This document shows positions 11,702 through 24,370 of a stretch of DNA of 64,000 bases, in pieces (within the stretch, counting starts at the first letter, position 1; every line of letters begins with the position of its first letter). Location of the stretch: positions 20,510,449-20,574,448 of the forward strand of contig NC_135553.1 in NCBI RefSeq assembly GCF_964340395.1. The letters are read 5' to 3'. The notes under the pieces were generated by a model, which saw only the letters and a list, made by a program, of their open reading frames with translations, made no database searches and was not told the origin of the DNA. Made by a program: the position numbers and the translations under genes. The DNA comes from Glandiceps talaboti. Lineage: Eukaryota; Hemichordata; Enteropneusta; Spengelidae.

Positions 11702-13190
11702 GATGTAGAGAAACCATCTTCAACTGTTAACTAATCATGAGATAGAGGCACCATCTACAACTGTTAACTCATCATCTGAGATAGAGACACCATCTACAAC
11801 TGTTAACTAATCATTTGAGATAGAGACACCATCTACAACTGTTAACTAATCATTTGAGATAGAGACACCATCTACAACTGTTAACTCATCATCTGAGATA
11901 GAGACACCATCTACAACTGTTAACTCATCATTTGAGATAGAGACACCATCTACAACTGTTAACTCATCATCTGAGATAGAGACACCATCTACAACTGTTA
12001 ACTCATCATCTGAGATAGAGACACCATCTACAACTGTTAACCCATCATCTGAGATAGAGACACCATCTACAACTGTTAACTCATCTGAGATAGAGACACC
12101 ATCTACAACTGTTAACTCATCATCTGAGATAGAGACACCATCTACAACTGTTAACTCATCATCTGAGATAGAGACACCATCTACAACTGTTAACTAATCA
12201 TCTGAGATAGAGACACCATCTACAAATGTTAACTCATCATCTGAGATAGAGACACCATCTACAATTGTTAACTAATCATGAGATAGAGACACCATCTACA
12301 ACTGTTAACTCATCATCTGAGATAGAGACACCATCTACAACTGTTAACTCATCAAATGAGATAGAGACACCATCTACAACTGTTAACTGATCATTTAAGA
12401 TAGAGGCACCATCTATAACTGTTAAATAATCATGAGATAGAGACACCATCTACAACTGTTAACTCATCATGAGATAGAGACACCATCTACAACTGTTAAC
12501 TAATCATGAGATAGAGACACCATCTACAACTGTTAACTAATCATGAAATAGAGACACCATCTACAACTGTTAACTCATCAACTGAGATAGAGACACCATC
12601 TACAACTGTTAACTCATCATCTGAGATAGAGACACTATCTCCAACTGTTAACTCATCATGAGATAGAGAAACCATCTACAACTGTTAACTCATCAACTGA
12701 GATAGAGACACCATCTACAACTGTTAACTAATCATGAAGTAGAGACACCATCTCCAACTGTTAACTCATCATCTGAGATACAGATGCCATCTACAACTGT
12801 TAACTCATCATCTGAGATAGAGACACCATCTACAACTGTTAACTAATCATGAGATAGAGACACCATCTACAACTGTTAACTCATCATGAGATAGAGACAC
12901 CATCTACAACTGTTAACTCATGAGATAGAGACACCATCTACAACTGTCACTGATCATGAGATAGAGACACCATCCACAACTGTTAACTAATCATTTGAGA
13001 TAGAGACACCATCTATAACTGTTAACTAATCATTTGAGATAGAGACACCATCTACAAGTATATATTCAAGAACTGTTAACTGATCATTTGAAAAAGCAAC
13101 ACCATCTGCAACTATTCAAGAACTGTTAACATCATCTGAAATAGCGACACCATCTACAACTATTCAACAACTGTTAACTGATCATTCTTG
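11702..13190. repeat. 39-bp minisatellite, about 39 copies
   Basis: The commonest unit is 39 bases: GAGATAGAGACACCATC, TACAACTGTTAAC, TCATCATCT. Shorter variants of 36 and 37 bases arise from loss within the TCATCATCT part. Central units are nearly identical. The edges are more diverged, and the last three or so units (about 13060-13190) gain a CTATTCAAGAACTG insert. Because 39 is a multiple of three, one plus-strand frame reads EIETPSTTVNSSS repeatedly and stays open from 11850 to 12194 (115 codons). One minus-strand frame is also open through the consensus (DDELTVVDGVSIS). Variant units with AACTAATCA introduce stops and 37-base units shift the frame, so coding is unlikely. Confidence 0.95.
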
Positions 13191-13570
13191 AAAATAGCTA
13201 TTGGCAATGTATGCCTCTAGCTGCATAATCAATATTGTAGCTGCAGTATTAGATTGTTTTGTGATGTACATAAACTCATTATAAATGACTGCATTTCTAA
13301 AGAAATTTTCTTGAGGGTTACATAACTTTTTTTCCAGGAATTCAGGCAACATAATGCCCGAATAAAATATGCCTTAATTGGCTGTTTCGTAAATTAGAGC
13401 ATACCCCGGTACATTGTGTTTCTTGTCTGTTTTATGCTAACAATGAATATTATAATTGGCATGCAATTAGATATACCAACTATGATCAATTTAATTTAGT
13501 TATTATTCATGCTTTAGGAATCAATATAGTGACATGAGTCCATAGTACAGCATCACTTATTGTTCTGTTA
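13190..13570. other. Unique AT-rich DNA, no gene seen
   Basis: Nothing recognised between the minisatellite and the first family A element. Confidence 0.5.
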
Positions 13571-13930
13571 GAGTGGCCATATGGATGCGGATTGGGGTAT
13601 TCATTTTGGATTTTTAATTTATAAAACAATTTTATCATGGCATCCTACTTGAAAAATCAATGTGAAACATGATATACCAAGTCCTTGTTTGTAACACAAT
13701 ACATTGCAAGAGATTAATATAAATGTATAAAATGTTTGTTATTGTACGTACGTACGATAACAAACCTTTTAAACATATTTTAGCTTTTTTGCAATGTATT
13801 GAGTTACAAACACAGACTTGGTCAATGTTGTTCCACCTTGATTTCGTAAGAAATAAAGCCGTGATAAAAAAATGTTATAAATTAAAAAATCCAAAATAAA
13901 TACCCAATCCTCATCCATATGGCCACTTTA
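13571..13930. mobile_element. Family A palindromic MITE, full copy (A1)
   Basis: The whole 360 bases form one imperfect palindrome. The left end reads GAGTGGCCATATGGATG and the right end CATCCATATGGCCACTTTA. Arm landmarks in order are GGATTTTTAATTTATAAAAC, ATCATGGC(T/A)TCCTACTTG, AATCAATGTGAAAC, GTTTGTAAC and GCAAGAG, with a centre of TTATTGTACGTACGTACGATAA. It encodes nothing. Eleven full, half or damaged copies occur in the window. Insertion probably targets TA or TTAA, but copies with clean flanks are too few to decide. Confidence 0.9.
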
Positions 13931-16574
13931 ATTAACAGTATGCACCTTGGACATTAAACTCTTAAAAGTTTTTCGTTATAACTTTGTTCATGAAAAGTCA
14001 AACTCAGCAATCCTCAGTTAATAACAGCAGACGAGGTGCTGCTGTGTTCATGTAACATTGTCTGATAAACTTTACATTACAATCAAGAATGGTGCTAAGA
14101 TATTGAAATTTTTTTTTTTTTTTGAAAATAAACTATTGACAAATACTACATGCTCCTCATTTATCATAGAAGGTGAACAAACAAACAAATGTGTCTTGTG
14201 TATGTCTGCAGTCCCTGGTGCATACACCTATATCATACATCTTTGTCTTCCACATCCTGGTATTATCAAGGGAACTTTTCTTGAAACCAGGATGTTACAT
14301 TGTTAGATAATCACCATAAAGAAAATTTTGAGAAAGGGAGAATTTATCATTAAGACAGGCAAAGTACCGGCACTGTATGTCACTTTATGTGGATAAGAAT
14401 GACTGTAGTATGCATATTTAAACACTTGTTCATGCCTGGGGTGAGGGATGAGGGGTGGTGCTCCCAAATTTTCAGAAGGGGTGTATGCCCCAAGTTCAAA
14501 AAATATCTACCATGTACATCATTTCAAAATAGACCTATTGTTAGGTAGTGCCAGTCACAATCATCCAGTCAGTTACCTTTATATAATATTCTGATGCTAT
14601 GAAGGTATTTCTAAAGCTAAAAACTTTCCCATGTTATCATCACTCCCCCCCCCCCACCCCCCAGACCCAACCGATTAGAGAATCTTCAGATAAAAAGTAG
14701 ACACATGTTGAAAGATTTTTTGTGAAAAAGTGACCAATTTGGGCAGCACTACACTACTATGCCCGTATACCTTACTAGGGGAATCCCCACCCATACCTTT
14801 CTGGGGGAGTCCCCACCCTCCTATGGTTCATGTACATCAAAACAAAAACAGATGAGTACAACTGTTCATGACCAATCCATTAGAAAAATGGCCTTGTAAG
14901 ATGTATGCTTACGTGGCTATTGCTTATAAGTTATAAACATTTTTATCCAAAGAATGGGAGTTGTGTATTGTATAACTTGAGTGTGAAATTTCCAGGAAAT
15001 CCTTTATGTCATTAAAGCATGCAGCTGTATACTCTCATGCAGCTGTTGGGTTTAATGATGTTTTTTTTCATTCTTTGTGTGATCTTTCATTGTGTAAATA
15101 GGTAATTATAGCCTTAAATTGACAGGGCTGGTTTACAAACAACTAGCACCCTAGAAAAATTGTAAATACATCTACAATGTTGTAGTTTATACCTCAAGGA
15201 AAAAAATACACTGGATTACACTCTTTCTCTATCATAGAGGGACTGTGATTTGATCAAAGCCGGATGTACTTACGCCCATGTTTTCTAAAGAATCTTATTT
15301 AACACCTTTATTTCTGAGATTATCCCCCGAGACACCAAGTCTCACCTGATTGAAGTATTTGCTAAGGTAAAAGTTATAAAATACCAAATAGTGCCATCAC
15401 AGACAAGTAAGAAGTGTGTTACTAATGTCTGTGGGTGCAAATCAACCAATCACAGACAACAACAGAGAGAAGTGCCAAAACACTTGATTTCACATAAACA
15501 ACATTCTGAACATAACGGATTTCTAAATTAATTAATTTTAAGATCTAAAGCAAGATGCACGTAATTTAAATGTGCACAGATTGGCATGTTTCTTTCTGAT
15601 TTCATAGAAAGAATTAAATTCAATAAAATTAAAAGTATTTTGTAAAAAAAAAAATGTGATGAACTTGCCAGCAAATTATGGGACCATATTTTAGACAACA
15701 AATATTACATTTTGGAATACTTTTTTGATTGAATGCAAAATATTAAAAACCATGTATAAAGAGGTAGTTTTCAATCCCAGGTCAGTGTCTCAACACTTTT
15801 AACATATATCAAGTGAACTTTTTCACAAATACAGTCACTAAAAGACACCTAATTTCAAAAATACAGTGACAGATTTCTTTCTGTATCTTCATATAATACC
15901 ATAGGTCAAGATTAGGAGACAAAAAGTTAATAATAATCTCTAAAACGACAGTTTCATTGGCACTCTATGAGCTCTGTGAGTGTGTTAGTACACGGTAAAA
16001 GTTGTCTTAGCATATTGAACATCATCTTTAATAATCATACCCTTATTGATATGCAGAGTAGGCCTTTAAGTTTGTCCATTTTTACTTAGTATAGCTCTTA
16101 CCAAAATGTCCTAAATCTAACTTCATTTATGCAATTACATACAGTGGTCTTTCAGACACTCTGATGATTTATCTTGGTGATAGACCCCTTGGGCTATTCT
16201 ATGCTCTGTAAAGGCAACCAAAGGTTGCTAGTGAGGGTGATAGCTCAGGCGTTCCACCCTCATATCTATCAGAAGAAAGCCTGAGGTCTAGCAGCAAGAC
16301 TATCTAATGATTTACAGCGAATGTCTTATCTATTTTGGAGATAATCACACCAAATAAACAATCATTTCTATGTTGCCTACAAGGTACATGTCATAGCTAA
16401 CAGTATGGTTGCCCTATAAACCTCATTTTTGCAATCATTATTAGTATCCCAAACAACCGAAATTGAGATTTTACCGAATGAAGAATTATCTATAAACTGA
16501 ACAAAAGTAAAACCAAACTGTAGAAATAACGTACAACAGAGAATGGGTAGAAATGAGTTGTCCGTGCAATTTAG
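13931..16574. other. Unique AT-rich DNA with minor simple repeats
   Basis: No gene recognised. Contains a C run (14643-14656) and a two-copy 26-bp tandem repeat (about 14765-14818, ATACCTT-CTGGGG-TCCCCACCC). An 82-codon frame at 14058-14306 has no recognisable domain. Confidence 0.45.
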
Positions 16575-16948
16575 GCCTAAAAAAATTGTTTGGTTCCAGT
16601 TACCTGACCCCACCTAGTTTTTCACTGCTGAGTCTAAACTTTTTTTTATGTGTTTGAGAAAAAACATAAATGAAATTGTGAAAATTGTGAAGTCTCGGGA
16701 GAAATAGTGGATGTGGAAACTGACATCAACTTAAAAAGACAATATAAAACTGTTCTTCCAATCTGTAATGGCTGTACATCTGATGGGAAGAAACAAATAA
16801 CACAGAGACCATATGGAAAACAACAGAAAACATAACTACCTGAATTAGACACTTACATGTACATACGAAAAAAACAATCAAAAAAAAAAAATCTACCTAC
16901 CCCACCTGTTCTAATAATCGGAACCACACAAATTTTTTTTTTAGGCCT
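16575..16948 (-). mobile_element. Family B MITE, near full length
   Basis: Reverse orientation relative to 5077. It begins AGGCCTAAAAAAATTGTTTG and GTTCCAGTTACC, and ends ATCGGAACCACACAAATTTT with TTTTAGGCCTC. The mirrored AGGCCT at both outer ends suggests the terminal inverted repeat extends into it. The interior matches the other copies, including CAATCTGTAATGGCTGTAC. Open frames on the minus strand here are repeat by-products. Confidence 0.8.
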
Positions 16949-17429
16949 CAATTAGTTAGGCTACCTTGTTTTTGGCTGTACTTTTACCTCAGCTCATTGA
17001 ACCCAAAGTAAATGTACAAACCAGTGAACCATTAAACTTTAGTATGGAAACCAATGCCATTAAACTTGTGTAAACATCTGGCTTGAAAATTTACGATCAC
17101 AGTAAATACAGTAGCAAATGCTGCGTAAATGCTATATATAATAATAACTTCATCTGTCATTTTGTAACTTCTGCTTCGAAATCAATGGAAACAACTGACC
17201 AGCTGTCATTAACTTACATCTTTCTGTGAAAAATTAACAAGAACTTAAAGCAAAGTTTATTCAAACTTTCAGAAATATTGTTGAGCAAACTTCTGAAATG
17301 TTATTTAATGATGCCATGTATACTTCAAAGGTGACAAATGAACACTTGAATTGTTTAGAAACTAATTACATTCCATACCTATTTGAGTTTAATAGCATGT
17401 GTGAACTTCTTAGGTTAAATAGTGCTATA

Positions 17430-17840
17430 GGCATGGAAAAGTGTCTGTGTGTCTGTCAGTATGTATGTGTGGATCGTGTGTGTAAACAATTAACTTACAT
17501 TGTAAAGTCAAAAACTGCTGGACCAATTGTCATGATATTTGGAGGGTATATTACCTTGGGTGGTGTCTACATTGGTCTGAAATTTGGTAGGAATGTTCTT
17601 AGGGGTGTTTAGATTAAGAATTGTTCATGACATCAGTGATGATACCATCAGTGATATGCAAATTAGGTCTGGGCCCATGTGTAGATGAAGGTGAATTCAA
17701 ATATGATCTCATCAGCAATATGCACTTTTGGTCGAAAACTTCTCAAAAAAACCTCTGGGGAATGGGGCTGAAACTTAGTGGGGATGTTTCTGGTGGTGTT
17801 ATTCTGCAGTTATTGTTCAAAACATATTGACAAAACTGGT
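17430..17840 (+). repeat. Remnant of a dispersed repeat with internal duplication
   Basis: Two similar halves follow each other: about 17515-17640 (CTGCTGGACCAATTG, GGTCTGAAATTTGGTAGGAA, GTTCTTAGGGGTGTT) and about 17715-17830 (TGGTCGAAAAC, GGGCTGAAACTTAGTGGGGA, GTTTCTGGTGGTGTT). A related stretch is at about 46870-46985. The 104-codon open frame over the first half ends GGVYIGLKFGRNVLRGV, but I cannot tie it to a protein family, and the frame is not kept in the related copies. Confidence 0.4.
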
Positions 17841-17859
17841 CCTAGCAACCATGACCACA

Positions 17860-18125
17860 TCTTTAGCAACAGTGAAATAATGATGCATATTACAAAGATA
17901 ACAGGGATAGGTAGATAGGTAAATAAAGATCCGTACCCATAGCAACAGCCAAATCATGGCTTATATTGCAAAGATGAAATGTGGCAAGGGTATAGGCAAG
18001 TGAATAAAGATTTCAAAAATGTGTGCAAATATGCCTAGCAACAAGACCATGTCCATAGCAACAGGCAAATGATGAAGTATATTGTAAAGGTAATAGCAGA
18101 CATAAATAGACAGGGGAATAAATAT
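17860..18125. repeat. Degenerate tandem repeat, three units of about 75-115 bp
   Basis: Each unit contains a TAGCAACAG(C/G/T) block, an AAATGATG or similar block, CATATTGCAAAG or similar, and a GGTAAATAAAGAT-like end. Units begin near 17863, 17935 and 18047. Strong divergence indicates age. Confidence 0.5.
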
Positions 18126-18129
18126 TCAA

Positions 18130-19620
18130 AAAATATCATCTTACACTTGCCAAATTTTTGAAAGACTTATAGATATATTTATATAAATATATTTTTAAAA
18201 ATGTTTGGTAGTTATTATTGTGGTTATTGTTGTTGTTGTTTACCTTACTGTATTCTCTGATGGTGCAGTTGTGTAATAAAGTTGTTATTATAAATGTGCG
18301 GCGCCTCCCCTCAGCTGTATTATAAGTTTGTACTCTTTATACTACAGTATATTACTGAAAGGTACCAGCTGGTGTTGATTGCCCTGGTTACATTCTCCCT
18401 AGCCCAGAGACCATGCTCTGGCTTAGCAATGTCATAAATTAATATTGCCAGAACACGAACATCTGTGGTGCCAGCCTATGTTGATCCAGATGTAAGTCTC
18501 TAGGCTCTACATTCGGTGTGGTTTCATACATTATGATATATAGTAACAATAAATACCACAAACCACAAATGACCATTGAATCCATATATTAGGGGTCTCA
18601 CTTAGCCAATTGAGTTGACTCTGACTCTATAGTCTTTAACTGACACACAAAAAAAATGAACACTTAACTTCTGAGTCAGGTTAATTTTTAGATCAAGCAC
18701 AATGGTGGGGGGGGGGGGGGGTTAGAGAGTCGATTAAATTTATCTTTTGTGTCTGCCACAAAATTCCACATTACACAGTCATGATTACATTGTGTATTTG
18801 CAGTTCAGGTTGGAGCAAATGAAGGCTATATATGCACATAATATTGGATGACTTTTTGTATATGTGATCTAGTGTGTCAGGTACAAAAATTCAGTGTGAA
18901 TGGATTCCCAAATTCAGCTTATTAGTTTTTAGTACTTTGTGTCGCCTCAGAGTGAAACTCATACTTGTAGTCTGAACATAGAGAGAGAGAGACCATGTGA
19001 TAATATTGTGCACCCCAGTGGAACTAGAAAAACACACAAGAGTACAACAGTCATAAAATGCAACTAAGGGTCATGATGGGTCTGACCTTTCTGCTATCAC
19101 AAACTATACAAATTTTCACTCCACACAGCAAAGTTATATTGCATGCTATTGAAACATACCTTTGTCGAATAGACCTCGTCAAAAGTGATTTAAAATTTCC
19201 ACTGTACAACACTATATAGTTACAATCTTCACCTGGAATAACATGCAGGGCCCCTTTCTAACTAAACTAGTGTGAACTGTCTCCTTCATATTGTCTATTA
19301 AAATAATTTTTAACTGAATGCTTTTCATTTTACAATTAAAAAAAACCCCCATATATCTGGTTAAATTTCTAGTGGGTATAAAAGTCAGAGTTGTAATTAA
19401 CCCAACATTTGGTTTACTGAAATTTTGAAGATTAAATTATCCATCAATTCAAAATAAAGGCCTTATGATAAACTGAGGTAGACGTTATATTTTATAATGT
19501 TTACTTCTTAAGTTCTTTTTAGCAGCAATTTATACCTGTTTCCTTTTAATAAATGCAATAAAATTGTGTGCCAAAATAAAATAGTTTACCATCTGCTACT
19601 GACTTTGTGTGAACTATTAG
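18130..19620. other. Unique AT-rich DNA, G run at 18705-18721
   Basis: No gene recognised. A pure G run of about 17 bases lies at 18705-18721. Confidence 0.5.
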
Positions 19621-19624
19621 CAGT

Positions 19625-19625
19625 T

Positions 19626-19664
<39 letters not shown>

Positions 19665-19665
19665 G
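19625..19665. repeat. (GTCT)n microsatellite with decayed flank to 19735
   Basis: About nine TCTG/GTCT units, then degenerate TCTG-rich sequence broken by GTGTTAG motifs. A separate (GTTT)n run of about nine units follows at 19787-19823. Confidence 0.9.
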
Positions 19666-20301
19666 TTAGTGTACCCATCTATCTGTCTGTGTTAGTCTGC
19701 CTGTCTGTCTTTGTGTGTTAGTCTGCCTGCCAGTGTGTATATATTTACATTGTCTCCACTTCAGTTCCAAATTGTTTGTTGTCTCTCTGTTTGTTTGTTT
19801 GTTTGTTTGTTTGTTTGTTTGTTGAAATGAGTGAATGAATCGACATATTATTCACTGGGAACTCCTATATCATGTACAAGTTCAGTAATATGCATGGGTT
19901 TGTATAGTCTAGAGATCCTGTATTGTCAATGGCAGCCATCTTTGTTTCAGTTGCTAATTTTGTTGTTGTCCAAATCCTACCATTTCCAGCCAATGTTTGA
20001 ACTGTATATTTCTTCAGAATTAACCCTCTTTGTGTGTTTAAAATCATTTCCTGATTCATAGTCACTGAAATTCTGTGATGGATCCACACAGACAGACATT
20101 CTCGACAGACTGAGGTCGGACCTGACATATTTCTCAAAATAGTAGCTTAAATCTGTCCAAAATAGCAGACGACATAGGTAAGCATCAAAAGAAAATATAA
20201 CATAGGGGGGTTATTGTCAGTAACTTTTTTAGAATACTAAATTTGATAAAATCCTGGTCAAAAACATGTTTGTAATGAGGCAAAAAAACCCAACAACTGT
20301 A

Positions 20302-20640
20302 TGTTTTTTTCCGATAACAGGGATATACCTCAGAAAATTATAGTAGGTAGGTAGGTCGGGATTCCATTTTATTTTATCTTTTTTAATAATTGTTTTTTAT
20401 CTTTGACAAATATTGCTTTGACCCAAAAGCAAACAAAATGTCAGTCAGAATACCCCCTGCTGTGATAGTTTGATGAAATATGTACAGACATCACTGGGGA
20501 AAGAAAACAGATGTCTATGAAGGTCAAGAAGACAAAGAATTTCTTATCTTTTTGTTTCAACTGTTTAAAAAAAAAATGTTTAGGGTCTGAAGCTTAAACT
20601 AGGGTCGGTCAGGTTATCGGAAACACATACTTTTTTCTAT
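20302..20640 (+). mobile_element. Family C MITE, full copy (C1)
   Basis: Terminal inverted repeats are TTTTCCGATAAC on the left and GTTATCGGAAACAC on the right. Inside are TAGGTAGGTAGGTCGGGATT, an AT-rich stretch, TTGACCCAAAAGCAAAC, GAAGGTCAAGAAGACAAAG and TTTAGGGTCTGAAGCTTAAA. The ends resemble those of family B, but the middle does not. C2 (34148) shares the whole layout in reverse; C3 (52637) shares only the ends. Confidence 0.75.
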
Positions 20641-21709
20641 TCTTTTTTTTAACTTTGTATAAATAGGTTCAGAGATCTCCAAATTAATAGATTACTCCAA
20701 TCATACCCATGAGTTTTGTTTGGGTACTGTACTAAATAATCCATTGCTTTAAAAACAAAACAAAAAGAAAACGATAGTATAATCATTATCACAGTCAGTA
20801 TTCTGTAATTTCAGTTTCTAACAGAATACTTATATTCACTCTTGTGTTTGCTTGCATGTGTATCAGAGTTCAGTGTGACCCATATCAAATTACTGAGGTG
20901 TGTGTATAATTTCCAGAAATGTTGTTTTCTTAACTATTCTGAAAACCTGAGTGAGATATTTTCCAACCAGTATGGATTGACCGTTTCCCGCTGTTTTTCC
21001 TCTGAATTTAGAAAATGTCATCATTAAAAAATAAACTATGACGCAATCTAGATGTTGAATTTTTGCAAGATTTTCGTTGAAATGGCTGATTTATATGTCT
21101 AATAATAGTAACAAGAAATGATGTCATTTATACCTGGTAAGGAACCTACCATGATGTCAACGTGCGCAGATTTGAGTCCCTCGATCTATTGACTTACTTT
21201 TCCACCAATCACAAGTTGGAGGCGTGTCTTGTACGAGAACAGCAAGCAGACTCCACTCCGAACATTTTCACCAGTCTGGAAAGTGTATCACAACCCAAAT
21301 ATTAAAATATTGGCAAGTTTGGGCCGAATAGTGTTTTAGAAGGTATGGCATGGTAGCTGAGTGTGTGTATTCAAGATATTTATAGATCAGAATTCCTGGA
21401 AAACAGCATCATGTGCTTGTAAATTCCTGGAATTTGTCTCTGCATATGTAATGTATTCATAGTAAAAAGACTGTCATGGCTCTACCCTTTGGTTGTTCTG
21501 TTTATAGCTACAATTCTGTGTCCAACCAAACTGCATGAGTTGATATGAGGGTAAGTTTATTGACCTTTGTGTATCTTAAGTTCTTTTCAAGGTCATTGTG
21601 GTTGGATATACATGAAACAATATATCTGATTGTTACTTTGAGTCACTGAATTTCCGCTAAGTGTAAATTGTGACATAGGTATATTTAGTCCCTATAATAT
21701 AGCTATTAA
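20641..21709. other. Unique DNA; slightly more GC-rich stretch at 21130-21345
   Basis: No gene recognised. The segment 21130-21345 is less AT-rich than its surroundings and contains CCACCAATCAC (a CCAAT-type motif) and a possible splice donor (GAAGGTATGG, about 21338). It could be an untranslated first exon or promoter, but nothing seen here proves it. Confidence 0.3.
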
Positions 21710-22110
21710 AAATGATGTAGGCGTGGTGTTTCACTCATGTAACATTTATGTTTTTTTTGAGAGTCAAAGATAGACATATTTCAACTCTAGACTAACAATA
21801 ACAGAGACACAACAGCAAACACAGCAGGATCCTTTGCCCAATCACAGTGAACAGTGATAAGCATCCTATTCTTTCTGCAGTGCAGTAGAAACAGGCTTCG
21901 AATGAAAACATTGCACATGGACTTGATGATTTTACATGTAATGGCTGCAATTGTTTATTTTCTAACTGATAATCAACATATCATCTTGTCTTACGTCACC
22001 GCCGTCCCCACTGTGCAGTGCACCTATGTAATTGTTGCTTTTGCATTAACTTAGTTGTCTATGGGTGTGTCATAAATGAGTGAAATACCAAGCCTACATC
22101 ATTTTAGCTG
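21710..22110 (+). mobile_element. Family E MITE, full copy (E1)
   Basis: About 400 bp with terminal inverted repeats of about 30 bases. The right end reads GAGTGAAATACCAAGCCTAC then ATCATTTTAGCTG, and the left end is its complement with small changes (ATGATGTAGGCGTGGTGTTT). It is followed by TA. The interior contains AGACATATTTCAACTCTAGA, CACAGCAGGATCCTTTGCCC and TTTTCTAACTGATAATCAA, all conserved in E2 and E4. A 66-codon frame inside is not kept in the other copies. Confidence 0.85.
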
Positions 22111-22740
22111 TAATATATACAATACTGAAATGAAAGTGAAGAACATGACAGCTTCAGTTTAAGATATTCAACCCAGTATATATTATACAGAAACAGTTGA
22201 CAGTCATCACCATTGCTACATATATCAAATATAAATATATATTTTTTTTTATACATTCATAATTATCTATTATTTGTTGTTTCTGTATGGTTTTTTTTTA
22301 CTCTGGATAATGTATATTTTACATTATTTCATGTCAAATAAAATATACTATATACTATACTATCAAATATTGGCAATACTGACATATACCAAACACACTT
22401 TGACATTAATACTGGTATTATCAATATATACCCTTATAAGGTTGATGGGTGATCAAGAATTGATGAGCACATACTGTATATGTTATAGTGGTATAGTTAT
22501 TATTTATGATAATTATAAATAATTTGGACATAATTCTCAACATATATCAGGTATGACATTTTTAAGGGATTCAAGTCATTTCTACCTGTAGATAGATGAA
22601 ATGGATCACTCACTGAACCCATGAGGGATGTCCGGCCCTCACTGGTCTTCTTAGGAGACAAGTGTTTATATACTTATAAAAGAACTATCCAGTATAAATA
22701 AATAAATAACTAAAGATTATTACTCATTATACAAATTGAG

Positions 22741-22788
22741 GTGTGTGTGTGTGTGTGTGTGTGGGGGGGGGTGGGGGGTGGGGGGGGT
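22741..22788. repeat. (GT)n followed by G-rich run
   Basis: About 11 GT units run into an almost pure G tract broken by single T residues. Simple sequence, no gene. Confidence 0.9.
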
Positions 22789-22855
22789 GTTGTTCTTGAA
22801 CAGTTTTTTCCTGTAATGTATAGTAGAACCATGCGATGTTGTGATAATGAGCTTT

Positions 22856-23206
22856 AAAGTGGTCATATGGATGAGGATTGCATATTTATTTCTGATTTTT
22901 AATTTTTACTAAAACGATGTTATCATGGCTTCCTACTTGAAAAATCAATGTGAAACAACATATCTTTGTAACTCAATGTTAATTGCAAAAAAATTAATAA
23001 AGTTGTAAAATCTTTGTCATTGTACGTACAATAACAGACTTTTTACAATTTTTTTTTTTTTTTAGCATTTTGCAGTGTATTGATTGAGTTGACAAACACA
23101 GACTTGGTCTATGTTGTTTCACATTGATTTTTCAAGTAGGAAGCTATGATAAATATAAATTAAAAATCCAAAATAAATACCCAATCCTCATCCATATGGC
23201 CACTTT
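22856..23206. mobile_element. Family A palindromic MITE, full copy (A2)
   Basis: Left end AAAGTGGTCATATGGATGAG, right end its complement CTCATCCATATGGCCACTTT. Centre: TCATTGTACGTACAATAACA. Same arm landmarks as A1. A T run of about 15 bases sits just right of the centre. Confidence 0.9.
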
Positions 23207-23419
23207 AATATCAGTATTAATCAGTAATAATTGATACATATGGATAAATTTAATCTGTCGGTATTCAGCTTGATGTCGGTGGATTTTATAGATTAGGATT
23301 ATCAAAAATTTAAATTGAGTTTAAATTTATACTGGGATTCAGATTAAAATCCCCTGATTGTATAACTTCTACTTTCACTTTTCATATAGATCACATTAAA
23401 TGTAGAAATACATAATTTG

Positions 23420-23768
23420 CAGCTAAAATGATGTTGGCTTCGTGTTTCACTCATGGAACATTACGTTTTTTAACTCAGAGATAGACATATTTCCACTCTA
23501 GACTAAAAATAACAGAAACACAATAAACACAGCAGGATCCTTTGCCCAATCACATTGAACACTGATAAGCATTGCTATTTTGTCACGACGCAGTAAAAAC
23601 TGGCTTCTAATGAAAAAATTACACAGTGGTCGTGATGATTTTAATGGCTGCAATTGTTTATTTTCTAACTGACAATCAATATTTCAACTTGACTACTTCT
23701 ACATCCCCACTGTGCACGGCATGATGTAATTGTTTCTTTTGCATTAGAAGTTGTCTGAGGGTGTGTAA
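23420..23768 (+). mobile_element. Family E MITE, right end missing (E2)
   Basis: The left terminal repeat CAGCTAAAATGATGTTGGCT and interior (CACAGCAGGATCCTTTGCCC, TTTTCTAACTGACAATCAA) match E1. It stops after GCATTAGAAGTTGTCTGAGG without the right terminal inverted repeat. Confidence 0.8.
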
Positions 23769-23929
23769 TTCTTTTATTTTACCTTGGACCATCTTCACTC
23801 ATTTTATTTTAAGTCGATTGTACGACTTTTCTCTTTAAATCATGACGAATTATTCTTATGGAAATCTCTTGCTTGTAAGATCTCTGCGCAATTACAAATC
23901 AAACTGTGATGCTTGTAGGGAATTTCAGT

Positions 23930-24312
23930 CAGGCCTACAAACAAAATTCTGTGGTTGCGATTGTGCTCAATTTTAGAATAGGTGGGGTAGGTAGATTTTT
24001 TATGTTTTATTTTTATTTTATTTTTTTTTTCATGTGTGAGTGTCTAGTTCAAGTAGTTATGTTTTCTGTTGTTTTCCATATGGTCTCTGTGTTATTGGTT
24101 TCTTCCCATTAATAGATGTACAGCCATTACAGATTGGTAGAATAGTTGAAGCTGATGTCAGCATCCACTATTTCTGGCAAGACTTCACAATTTTCGTGAT
24201 TTTATTATTTTTTTCTCCAGTACGTAAAAAACAAAAACCTTTAGGGTCAACAATGAAAAACTAGGTGTGTGGATGGGTAGCCGGAACCAGACTTTTTTTT
24301 TTTTTAGGTCTC
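23930..24312 (+). mobile_element. Family B MITE, near full length
   Basis: Starts AGGCCTACAAACAAAATTCT with TGTGGTTGCGATTG and ends GGTAGCCGGAACCAGACTTT with TTTTTAGGTCTC. Interior landmarks as in the 5077 copy. Open frames at 23906-24264 are by-products. Confidence 0.8.
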
Positions 24313-24370
24313 GGCCACTGCAATAGTCTAGTTCCTATACAGTATTGTTACGCTTTATTATACCTTCACT

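Noticed and set aside
9966-13190. CRISPR-like array
   Set aside because: Both arrays are head-to-tail tandem repeats with no unique spacers, in a eukaryotic sequence context.
10960-15700. Similarity between 10960-11005 and 15658-15700 as a repeat family
   Set aside because: Only about 45 bases match imperfectly; too weak to call without a proper alignment.
17298-17612. 104-codon plus-strand frame ending GGVYIGLKFGRNVLRGV
   Set aside because: Lies in a repeat remnant with an internal duplication and a relative at 46.9 kb that does not keep the frame.
18215-18240. TTG-rich run as a retroelement tail
   Set aside because: No coding or terminal sequence of a retroelement was seen upstream.
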